Source: Sva-07 sp942492715
GTDB taxonomy: Bacteria; Actinomycetota; Acidimicrobiia; Acidimicrobiales; Ilumatobacteraceae
DNA: 64,000 bases
NCBI GenBank assembly: GCA_942492715.1
Contig: CALOFW010000017.1
Location: 542,852-606,851 of the forward strand
Reading direction: 5' to 3'
The translations under genes were made by a program, and so were the position numbers. Shown piece by piece: positions 25,395 through 32,759 of this stretch. Within the stretch, counting starts at the first letter, position 1. Each line of letters begins with the position of its first letter. The notes beneath the pieces are model-generated. The model ran no database searches. It had not been told where the DNA came from and saw only the letters and a program-made list of their open reading frames with translations.

Positions 25395-25497
25395 TTGGAA
25401 CACATCGTAACACACTCGGCGCCCAGGTCGATCGTTCGCCCGCGATCAGCCGCCGCCGTGCATCCCGTTCTGCATGACGTCTTGTTATGCTGATCTC
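25395..25497. promoter_or_regulatory. Divergent promoter region between two TA-like operons
   Basis: Leftward: TGTTACGAT on the minus strand (extended -10) at 25412-25404 before the ATG at 25394. Rightward: TGTTATGCT at 25483-25491 (extended -10), 6 bases before the GTG at 25498, a leaderless layout typical of actinobacteria. No convincing -35 boxes are seen. Confidence 0.45.
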
Positions 25498-25746
25498 GTG
25501 CCGCAGCTGGTGACCCGCATCGACGACGAGACCGCCGCAGCCATCGATGCGCTCGTCGACGCCGGCGACTTCGCATCTCGCTCCGACGTCGTGCGCGCCG
25601 GTGTGCTCCGGCTGATCGAGGAGCGACGACGACAGGCGATCGGCGACGAGATCATCGCCGGCTACCAGCGGACACCCGAGACCGTCGAGGAGCTCGCCGC
25701 CGCCGAGGCGAACGCCCGAGCGATGATCGCCGACGAGCCGTGGTGA
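25498..25746 (+). CDS. CopG/ParD-type RHH antitoxin
   Basis: 82 aa from GTG 25498: MPQLVTRIDDETAAAIDALV, then DFASRSDVVRAGVLRLIEER, then an acidic tail ending IADEPW. The N-terminal half is a classic RHH antitoxin with a conserved S-R-S-D-V-V-R helix. The C-terminal part should bind the toxin. It overlaps the mazF gene by 7 bases and is preceded by an extended -10 box at leaderless distance. Confidence 0.82.
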   Translation: MPQLVTRIDDETAAAIDALVDAGDFASRSDVVRAGVLRLIEERRRQAIGDEIIAGYQRTPETVEELAAAEANARAMIADEPW

Positions 25747-26057
25747 ACCCTCGGCCCCGTCAGGGTGACATCTGGTGGGCCGAAGCCGAGGACAAGCGTC
25801 GGCCGGTGCTGATCGTCAGTCGCGACCTCGCCGCCGCACACCTCAACCGGGTCGTCGTCGCTCCGGTCACCCGCACCGTTCGGTCGATCCCCACCGAGAT
25901 CGCGCTCGGCACGGATGAAGGTCTCGACGTCGAGTGCGCCGCATCGTTCGACAACCTCGGCCCCCAGCCCGTCTCGATGCTCACACGACGCATCGGACGT
26001 CTGCACGATGCGCGCAGCCGGATCTGCCACGCACTCGCCGCACTCGCTGACTGCTGA
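25740..26057 (+). CDS. mazF: MazF-type mRNA interferase toxin
   Basis: 105 aa (or one less from GTG 25743), full length. RQGDIWWAEAEDKRRPVLIV, then LAAAHLNRVVVAPVTRTVRS, CAASFDNLGPQPVSMLTRRI, GRLHDAR. It has the MazF residues R-P-V-L-I-V-S-R-D and P-V-T-R-T-V-R. It cuts RNA at short motifs when freed from its antitoxin. It is the only intact mazF in the window; remnants sit at 2207-2357 and 23314-23610. Confidence 0.87.
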   Translation: MVNPRPRQGDIWWAEAEDKRRPVLIVSRDLAAAHLNRVVVAPVTRTVRSIPTEIALGTDEGLDVECAASFDNLGPQPVSMLTRRIGRLHDARSRICHALAALADC

Positions 26058-26079
26058 ACACGTCTCGGCACAGTTCGCG

Positions 26080-26937
26080 TCACTCGAGGGCGGCGTGCCA
26101 CTGCAGGAAGCGGTCGATCCACGTGTCGGACGGCAGGTGCTGGACCCGCATCCCGAAGCCGTGGCCACCACGGGCATACGCGTGGAACTCCACGGGCAGG
26201 CCCGCCGCCCGCCACCGTTGGTACAGCTCGATCGAGTCGGTGGTGAGCCCGAGCGTGTCGTCGGTGGCCACCGCGAGGAACATCGGGCCGCTGCCCGCCG
26301 GCGGTTCGGTCACGTCGACGCCCCGGGTGGTCGCATAGATCGGTGCGACGAAGTCGGGACGAGCGGCCGGGTCCGGCGAGTAGGCGACGCGCACGGCGAC
26401 GTTCCCGCCGGCGGAGAACCCCATGAACCCCACCTTCGACGGGTCGACGGAGAACTCGTCGGCGCGACTGCGCACCAGCCGGACCGCCGCCTCGCCGTCG
26501 GCGCCGCCCAACGGTGCAACCGCGCTCATGTCGTCGAGCACACCGTTCAGATCGGTCATCGTCTTGTGGACCAGTTCGGCCACCGTGTCGTCGCCGCCCT
26601 GCACCAGCCGGTACTTCAACACGAACACGGTGAATCCGGCGGCGGCCAGACGATCGGCGACGGCGAAGCCCTCAATGTCGATCGACAACGCATGGAACCC
26701 TCCTCCGGGCGCCACGATCACCGCATGGCCGTCACCCTGACCGGCGGCGGTCGGCGGCACCGGCACGAGCGTCGGGGCGCTGACGTTCGTGACGACCTCG
26801 GTGTCCCACAACTCGCTGTGGTACCGGCGCTCGATGCCGGTCCAGCTCTCGCTGCCCGGGGCCGGCCCGTCGTACAGATCGATCGGCGTTCCTCGCACCT
26901 CCGCAGCCTGCCGCATCTGCGCATCGCTCGACGACAT
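26080..26937 (-). CDS. Alpha/beta hydrolase, acetylesterase-like
   Basis: 285 aa. It reads IDLYDGPAPGSESW, VIVAPGGGFHALSIDIEG (oxyanion region near 75-92), VGFMGFSAGGNVAVRVAY with nucleophile G-F-S-A-G near 173, LAVATDDTLGL with the acid, and YARGGHGFGM with the His. This is the BD-FAE/xylan-acetylesterase-like family. The start at ATG 26937 lies 5 bases after the methyltransferase stop. A close paralogue is at 43388-44203. Confidence 0.87.
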   Translation of the reverse strand: MSSSDAQMRQAAEVRGTPIDLYDGPAPGSESWTGIERRYHSELWDTEVVTNVSAPTLVPVPPTAAGQGDGHAVIVAPGGGFHALSIDIEGFAVADRLAAAGFTVFVLKYRLVQGGDDTVAELVHKTMTDLNGVLDDMSAVAPLGGADGEAAVRLVRSRADEFSVDPSKVGFMGFSAGGNVAVRVAYSPDPAARPDFVAPIYATTRGVDVTEPPAGSGPMFLAVATDDTLGLTTDSIELYQRWRAAGLPVEFHAYARGGHGFGMRVQHLPSDTWIDRFLQWHAALE

Positions 26938-26942
26938 CGTCG

Positions 26943-27797
26943 TCACCCCGGCCGGCGGAGCTCCCAGATCCACACGCTCGGCAGGCCCGCGGCTGCAGCT
27001 CGCGCCGCCTCGGGGTGGAACGCCGCCGACGGATCACTGGCGATCTGTTCGTCGGTGAACGGCGCCTCCACGCAATCGACGACGTCGAGGCCGGCGGCCG
27101 CGAACGCCCGCAGCCACGTCGACGCATGGTGGCGATGGTTGCGGACGAACGACAGCGTCCGCCCCCGGCCCACGCCGCCGTAGAACGCCTGGCCGCCCAG
27201 CACGCCACCCATCGGATGGGGATCCGACACGACGAGCACGCCCCCGGCGGCCAGCACGCGGGCGAGCTCCGCCACGGCGACGGTCGGATCCGGCAGGTGA
27301 CACAGCGCCAGCGACGCGACGGCGAGGTCGAACGCCCCGTCGTCGAACGGCAGGTCCTCGACGTCGCCGACCTCGAACTCGGCGTTCGGGACCTTGCGGC
27401 GCGCCAGGTCGAGCATCTCGGGCGACTGGTCGATGCCGGTCGTGACGCACCCGCACGAGTCGAGCAGCTGGGCGTGACGTCCGGTGCCGCAGGCGGCGTC
27501 GAGCGCGCGGAGACCGGAGGCGGCGAGCCGCTCGAGCAGGGGGACGACGACGCTCTCCTCCAGCTCGATCATCGGGTTGGGGCCGTCGTACGTCGTCGCC
27601 CACTCGGCGTAGCCGTCGCCGACGGACCGTTCGACCGGCGTCACCTCGAACGAGTGCGTCGACTCGTCGGCCTTGGCGAGGATGTCGGCCAGCTCGGCCA
27701 TCCGCGTCGCGTTCGTGTCGCCGTCTGCGTACCAGTGGCGCATCAGGCCCAACCCGACCACGCCGGCCAGGTAGTGGTCGAATCGCACGGGCTCCAT
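26943..27797 (-). CDS. Class I SAM-dependent methyltransferase
   Basis: 284 aa from ATG 27797. A family-specific N-terminus precedes the SAM fold: RALDAACGTGRHAQLLDSCG (motif I near 113-132), TTGIDQSPEMLDLARRK, AEFEVGDVEDLPFDDGAFDL, LCHLPDPTVAVAELARVL. It belongs to the Methyltransf_11 type. The substrate is unknown. The esterase gene begins five bases downstream, so the two are co-expressed. Confidence 0.88.
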   Translation of the reverse strand: MEPVRFDHYLAGVVGLGLMRHWYADGDTNATRMAELADILAKADESTHSFEVTPVERSVGDGYAEWATTYDGPNPMIELEESVVVPLLERLAASGLRALDAACGTGRHAQLLDSCGCVTTGIDQSPEMLDLARRKVPNAEFEVGDVEDLPFDDGAFDLAVASLALCHLPDPTVAVAELARVLAAGGVLVVSDPHPMGGVLGGQAFYGGVGRGRTLSFVRNHRHHASTWLRAFAAAGLDVVDCVEAPFTDEQIASDPSAAFHPEAARAAAAGLPSVWIWELRRPG

Positions 27798-28002
27798 CCG
27801 CGAACCGTACGCCACCACCGCGGGCGTCGACCGGTGGGTTTCGTCCGGTCGGCGACTTCACGCCACTCGCTCGATCGGCATGGGGCAGAACCACCCCGAT
27901 CGTGGCCGCAGCCGTCGAGCGCGTCACCCGCCACATCCTCTGACAGCGCGGGCCCGCTACGTTGCGGACACCACCGGTCCGGCGACGACAGCGAGGAGCG
28001 CC

Positions 28003-28552
28003 ATGTCCACCGAACCCTCTGATCGTGACCAAACGCGACGACGGCGTCGCGATCATCTCGACCAACGACGACCCGCTGAACCGGATGTCGGTCGCCTACA
28101 TCGACCTGCTCGAGGAGGCGATCGACGACATCGCCGCCAGCGAGGGCGCCTCGATCGGACTGCCCGAGATGGACCTCGGCACCACGCCGGCCTGGGGCGG
28201 ATCGGCCCGGCTCGCGAAGTGCGTCGGCCGCAACCACGCGCTCGACATGATCCTGCGGGCGAAGAAGATCACCGGCCCCGAGGCGCTGCGGATCGGGCTC
28301 GTCACCGAGGTGTGGCCGCTCGACGAACTCAAGGTCCGAGCGATCGCACTCGCCAGCGAACTCGCCGCCCAACCGCGACTCGCCGTCAAGGCGATGCTCG
28401 ACGCGCTCCACGACAGCGAGGACAAGACCCTCGACGAGTTGCTCGCCGCCGAACGGGCCGCCGTCCACGCCACCCGCGGCACCCCGGACGCCCGCGAAGG
28501 CATCATGGCGTTCCTCGAGAAACGACGGCCGGTCTTCAACCAACCGTCGTGA
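28003..28552 (+). pseudogene. Enoyl-CoA hydratase/isomerase with internal deletion and frameshift
   Basis: ATG 28003 follows GAGGAG. MSTEP is out of frame by one base with LIVTKRDDGVAIISTNDDPL, then NRMSVAYIDLLEEAIDDIAA. At about 28135 the sequence jumps from I-A-A-S-E-G to ASIGLPEMDLGTTPAWGGSA. That skips about 70 residues, including both oxyanion-hole loops (A-G-G-A-D and the G-G-G region) of the crotonase fold. The rest, to FLEKRRPVFNQPS, is normal. An in-frame deletion has removed the active site. Confidence 0.78.
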
Positions 28553-28616
28553 TGCTCGGCTCAGGTGCGAACCGTCACGACAGCAGCCCTGTGGGTTCCA
28601 CCCGTACTCTGGCCTC

Positions 28617-29090
28617 ATGGTGAGCACCGGCGTCTTTCCGCAGATTCGTGCCCGGAATCTCGAGGGTCTCGATGTCGACTTGCCGGACGGGTTCGTCGGC
28701 GACCGCAACGTCGTCGCCATCGCCTTTCAACGCCAGCACCAGAGCCTGGTCGACTCGTGGGTCCCTTGGTTCGAGGAACACGCGGCCGCTGATCCCGGTC
28801 TGCGCTTCTACGAGCTTCCGACGATCGGACGCATCTGGGCGCCGGTCCGCAACTTCATCGATGGCGGAATGGCAGCGGCCATCCGTGAGCCGGTGATCCT
28901 CCAGCGCACCCTCACCATCTACGGCGACGTCAACCGGGTGACCCGGCCGCTCGGCATCGACAACCGGTCGACGATCGCACTCCTCCTCGTGGACGGGTCA
29001 GGCCACGTGCGCTGGCGCGGCGCCGGCGGGTTCACCACGGCGGTCGCCCACGACCTCGAGGCGGCATTGGCCGACGACCACGGCGATTGA
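28617..29090 (+). CDS. ATP10-like thioredoxin-fold protein
   Basis: 157 aa. VVAIAFQRQHQSLVDSWVPW near 33-52, then RFYELPTIGRIWAPVRNFID, GGMAAAIREPVILQRTLTIY and IALLLVDGSGHVRWRGAG. This pattern matches the ATP10 family, known as an assembly factor of mitochondrial ATP synthase and widespread but uncharacterised in bacteria. No signal peptide and no C-x-x-C. It appears monocistronic. Confidence 0.65.
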   Translation: MVSTGVFPQIRARNLEGLDVDLPDGFVGDRNVVAIAFQRQHQSLVDSWVPWFEEHAAADPGLRFYELPTIGRIWAPVRNFIDGGMAAAIREPVILQRTLTIYGDVNRVTRPLGIDNRSTIALLLVDGSGHVRWRGAGGFTTAVAHDLEAALADDHGD

Positions 29091-29109
29091 TCGGGTCCGA
29101 CCTCGAAGC

Positions 29110-30020
29110 TCAGCTCGAGTCGCCGTAGGACAGCGAGGCGACGATGTTGCCGTTGCGATCGCGGAGGAACACGGTGTCGCCGCTGTTGTTCCACACCGCG
29201 CTGCCCGACACGCACCAGTAGCGGGAGGTGTCGTCGTCGGGGCCGCAGCCACTGAACAGGGTCACCTCCGCGCCGGGCTCCAGGCGCAGGTCGCTGAACG
29301 TGTAGCGGTTCGACGACGATTCGTCGGCGACCTCCCAGCCATCGAGATCGATCGCCTCGGCACCGGCATTCGTGAACTCAACCCACTCGCCGTTCAGGTT
29401 CTCGCCGTCGTCGCCTGGCGCATCGGCGTTGACGTCGATGACGATCTCCACCCCGTCGAGATCACTCGTGCCGCACGCATCCGACGCCCACAGGCCACGA
29501 CCGCTGCTTGCGCATCGCGCTGCAGGGCGGCGTAGCGATCGGCGCGGGCGTCGTCGGGCGGATAGCGCCGGGCGATGGCGAAACCGTTGGCGACCAGCTC
29601 GGCGCCGACGTCGACACCATCGATGGTCTCGACGTAGCGCAGCGCTCGCCCGAACTGATCGACGTCGGACCGATCGACGACGAGCACCAGCTCGTTCCCG
29701 TCCACCAACTCGGCGAGTGCATCGGTCGCCTCCTCGTAGAAGCACTCGCCCGACTCGGGCGTGTTGACCCCGATGATCCGCACCTCCAGCTCCCCCGCCG
29801 GACCGGACACATACAACGTGTCGCCGTCGACGATCTCCGTGCTGCGCCAGCCATCCCCACCCGCCACAACAGTCTCCGACGAGCCGAGCGATGTGACGGA
29901 CTCGACGGTCGGGTCCGCTCCGCCGACCTCGGCATCACCGTCCGACGGCGTCGAGGTGCAGCCCCACAAGGCAGCGGCCGACACCAACGCGACCGCCAGC
30001 ACCCGGCGCCGCCCGTTCAC
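29110..30020 (-). pseudogene. Secreted SNase-like nuclease lipoprotein with lamin-tail domain, one frameshift
   Basis: From GTG 30020: VLAVALVSAAALWGC gives a lipoprotein signal with Cys near 22. A thermonuclease domain follows: TEIVDGDTLYV, EVRIIGVNTPESGECFYEEA, DVDQFGRALRYVETI, VANGFAIARRYPPDD. The frame shifts near 29520, continuing GRGLWASDACG. A lamin-tail-like domain ends it: NLNGEWVEFTNAGAEAIDLD, GWEVADESSSNRYTFS, FSGCGPDDDTSRYWC. Catalytic residues of SNase (D-G-D-T, R of V-R-I-I-G) are present. It would degrade extracellular DNA/RNA. One deleted or inserted base accounts for the break. Confidence 0.78.
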
Positions 30021-30202
30021 GGCGTGCCACCCTGCGCTCCACGCTCCGTCACGCTTCGCGAGCACCGGCATCGAGACCACCCTCGCACCGGTCGACCTCG
30101 AGCGACAAGCCGACCGACCATCGACGACGACGGGTCCGGCGCGATCGACCTCACCCGACCGGAGCGGACATCCCGTCAGCAGCAGCGTGCCACAGTGGAG
30201 GA

Positions 30203-30613
30203 ATGGCAACCATCGCGACACGCCCGACCGGCGCGGACGTCACCGCCTTTCTCGACTCGGTGCCCAACGAACGCCGACGCGCCGACGGACACGCGCTGCG
30301 ATCGCTCTTCGAGCGGGTCACCGGCGCCCCGGCGACGATGTGGGGCCCGTCGATCGTCGGCTTCGGCGACACGTCCTACACCAACACCACCGGCACCAAC
30401 GAGTGGTTCGTCGTCGGCTTCTCACCGCGCAAACGGGCCCTGACCCTCTACGGCATCCACGACGGGTACGCAGCCCCGGACCCGCTGCTCGACGAACTCG
30501 GCCCGCACACGCCGGGGAAGGGCTGCCTCCATCTCAAGAAGCTGGCCGACGCCGATCCTGCCGTCCTCGAGCAGCTCGTGCGCAACGCCTGGGAGTCCGC
30601 CAGCGCCAGCTGA
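30203..30613 (+). CDS. DUF1801-domain protein
   Basis: 136 aa. VTAFLDSVPNERRRADGHAL, RSLFERVTGAPATMWGPSIV, GFGDTSYTNTTGTNEWFVVG, FSPRKRALTLYGI, GKGCLHLKKLADADPAVLEQ. This matches the DUF1801/YdhG-like family, a small fold of unknown function related to SufE-independent Fe-S or phosphate-linked proteins. It is full length and lies alone. Confidence 0.78.
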   Translation: MATIATRPTGADVTAFLDSVPNERRRADGHALRSLFERVTGAPATMWGPSIVGFGDTSYTNTTGTNEWFVVGFSPRKRALTLYGIHDGYAAPDPLLDELGPHTPGKGCLHLKKLADADPAVLEQLVRNAWESASAS

Positions 30614-30731
30614 TCGCGCCCACGGCGGGTCGTTCGCACACAGCGGTCGCTCCGGATGCACATGGTCATCGAGGCTCTCGACGGCGTTCGCTCCGAGTGC
30701 GTCCAGCCGACGTCCACCGACTGGGGCCCGG

Positions 30732-30761
30732 CAACTGTGTGACAGCCCCATGCGCATGATG
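30732..30761 (+). promoter_or_regulatory. Conserved motif upstream of DUF222-HNH gene 2
   Basis: CAACTGTGTGACAGCC then GCGCATGATG, ending 5 bases before the ATG at 30767. It matches 15501-15530 in sequence and in distance to the start codon. Confidence 0.45.
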
Positions 30762-30766
30762 TCTGC

Positions 30767-32401
30767 ATGTCGGAAGTGTCGGTCGAGCGGCTCGTGGAGG
30801 AGCTCATGGAGTGCAGCGACTCCGGCCTCGACGACCGCCTCCGCACCTTGGAGCTGGAACGCCGACGGATCGAGTCCGAGCTCGCACTCGCCGCCGGCGA
30901 GATCGACCGGCGCCGTTCGTACCTCGACGACGGGCACCGTTCGCTGAAGGCCTACCTCCGAGCCACCTGCAACTACTCCGACGCCGAGGCTGCCCGAGTC
31001 GGTCGGCTCGCCACGGTCGCCGCCAATGTCACCGGCGTCGCCGAATCGCTCCACCACGGCCACATCGGCACACCACAAGCCAACGAGCTTGCCATCGCCC
31101 ACAGCAACCACCGGGTCCGCGACCGGCTCAACGACTTCGCCCCGATGCTGCTCGAACTCGCCGAACGGCTCAGCTTCCGCGAGTTCCGCACCTGCGTCCA
31201 ACGCTTCGTGATGCTCGCCGACCTCGACGGCGCCCACCACGACCTCGACGAGTCGATCCAGAACCGTCGCGCCCACGTCGTCAACCTCAACGGCTCGCTG
31301 TGCCTCGACGCCAGCGGCGGCGACCCGCTCGTCAACGTCGAGCTCGAAGCGATCTTCCGCTACTTCTGCGAACTCGAGTACCACGCCGACGTCACCGCTC
31401 GACGTGCCGAACACGGTGACCGTGCCGACGAGCACTCGCTCCCCCGCACCGCCGCCCAACGCAGCTACGACGCGTTCGTGGCGATCCTGCGCGGCGCCCT
31501 CGCCAACCGCGAGGCCGGGCGCCCGGCACCGGCGATCGAACCCTTGGTCACCATCCTCACGGATCACCGCACCTGGGGGCATGTGCTCACCGAACGCGGA
31601 CTCGCACCCGACACCACACTCACCGGTGTGCACGTCGACCCGTTCACCGGGTTGGCATCACCCGAGGCACTGCTCGCCGAACTGATGGCCGACCCCGACT
31701 CGCTCGCATCCCGTCGCTGCGAAACCTCCACCGGACAGGTCCTGCACCCTCACACGGTGCTGCGGGCTGCGCTCGCCGGCCACATCCGCCGCGCCGTGCT
31801 CGGCGCCGACAACCTCCCGATCAACCTCGGCCGCAAGGCCCGCGTGTTCGTTGGTCCCGCCCGCGAGGCTGCCAAACTCCTCGCCACCCACTGCGACCAC
31901 CTCGGTTGCGGCCTCCCCGCCGACTGGTGCCAGGTCGACCACTCCACCGAATGGTCCGACAACGGTGCCACCGATCAGGACAACGCCGGCGTCGAATGCG
32001 GCACCCACAACCGGCTCAAACACCGAAAGCGATGGCGCACCCGGCGCGACATCGACGGACGAACCCACACGATCCGAGCCGACGGCTCGATGATGTTGCC
32101 TGCCGGCGCACGACCACCCGTCTTCCCCACCAAGACCGGCGACGAACCACCGGCGACGATCCCGCCCACGTCGAACGTCGAACACGCCATCGACGACTGG
32201 GTCGACGACGCCGCCGATGACATCGAGCGTCGCTGCCGATCCCTGCGGCGAACTGCGATCCGCCATGCGATCACCCTCGATGGGCTCGACACACTCGACA
32301 CGGCGACGCTGGTCCGCCACCTCGAAGTGCCAGGACCTGCCGTCTTCGACCCGAGTGACCGGACCTCGGTCGGATCGTCCGAGCTGCAACTGCGAGACTG
32401 A
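30767..32401 (+). CDS. DUF222 / HNH endonuclease (13E12 family)
   Basis: 544 aa, intact. The N-terminal DUF222 part includes VERLVEELMECSDSGLDDRL and DGHRSLKAYLRATCNYSDAE, then HIGTPQANELAIAHSNHRVR. The C-terminal HNH domain near 365-410 has CDHLGCGLPADWCQVDHSTE, then NAGVECGTHNRLKH, with zinc-type cysteines and the H of V-D-H. It is a paralogue of 15535-17051 with a shared upstream motif. The family is multicopy in actinobacteria and likely acts on DNA, but its role is not established. Confidence 0.88.
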   Translation: MSEVSVERLVEELMECSDSGLDDRLRTLELERRRIESELALAAGEIDRRRSYLDDGHRSLKAYLRATCNYSDAEAARVGRLATVAANVTGVAESLHHGHIGTPQANELAIAHSNHRVRDRLNDFAPMLLELAERLSFREFRTCVQRFVMLADLDGAHHDLDESIQNRRAHVVNLNGSLCLDASGGDPLVNVELEAIFRYFCELEYHADVTARRAEHGDRADEHSLPRTAAQRSYDAFVAILRGALANREAGRPAPAIEPLVTILTDHRTWGHVLTERGLAPDTTLTGVHVDPFTGLASPEALLAELMADPDSLASRRCETSTGQVLHPHTVLRAALAGHIRRAVLGADNLPINLGRKARVFVGPAREAAKLLATHCDHLGCGLPADWCQVDHSTEWSDNGATDQDNAGVECGTHNRLKHRKRWRTRRDIDGRTHTIRADGSMMLPAGARPPVFPTKTGDEPPATIPPTSNVEHAIDDWVDDAADDIERRCRSLRRTAIRHAITLDGLDTLDTATLVRHLEVPGPAVFDPSDRTSVGSSELQLRD

Positions 32402-32405
32402 ACGC

Positions 32406-32747
32406 ATGGCATTCGGACAAGCGTCGGGTCCGCCCGCATCACACAGCCAGATGCGTGAGCTGACCGAACTGCTGGAGGCCGCCGGACACTCGGACTTCCG
32501 CGACGCACGCGGGCCGATGGGGTTCACGCAGCGCCAGGCCAGCGGCAAGTTCACCCGCGACGAAGCCGACGAGTTCATCGCCACGCTCCAAGAAGCCGCA
32601 CACGACGCGCCCGAGCCGCCGCCCGCTGCAACGGTGAAGCCGAAGCCGGCTCAGCGCAAGCAACCCGAGCCGAAGCTCGAGGCGTTCTCCGACCAGCAGC
32701 TCGCCGCCGAACTCCAGCGCCGCGGCTGGGTGGTCATGGAACCCTGA
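32406..32747 (+). CDS. Small conserved hypothetical protein
   Basis: 113 aa: MAFGQASGPPASHSQMRELT, ELLEAAGHSDFRDARGPMGF, TQRQASGKFTRDEADEFIAT, a Pro/Lys-rich linker, then AFSDQQLAAELQRRGWVVME. I recognise no named domain; it has a structured N-terminal half and a short C-terminal L-A-A-E-L-Q-R-R-G-W motif. It starts five bases after the HNH stop, so they may be cotranscribed. It meets the nuclease-helicase tail to tail. Confidence 0.6.
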   Translation: MAFGQASGPPASHSQMRELTELLEAAGHSDFRDARGPMGFTQRQASGKFTRDEADEFIATLQEAAHDAPEPPPAATVKPKPAQRKQPEPKLEAFSDQQLAAELQRRGWVVMEP

Positions 32748-32759
32748 CGTCCTGCTCGC

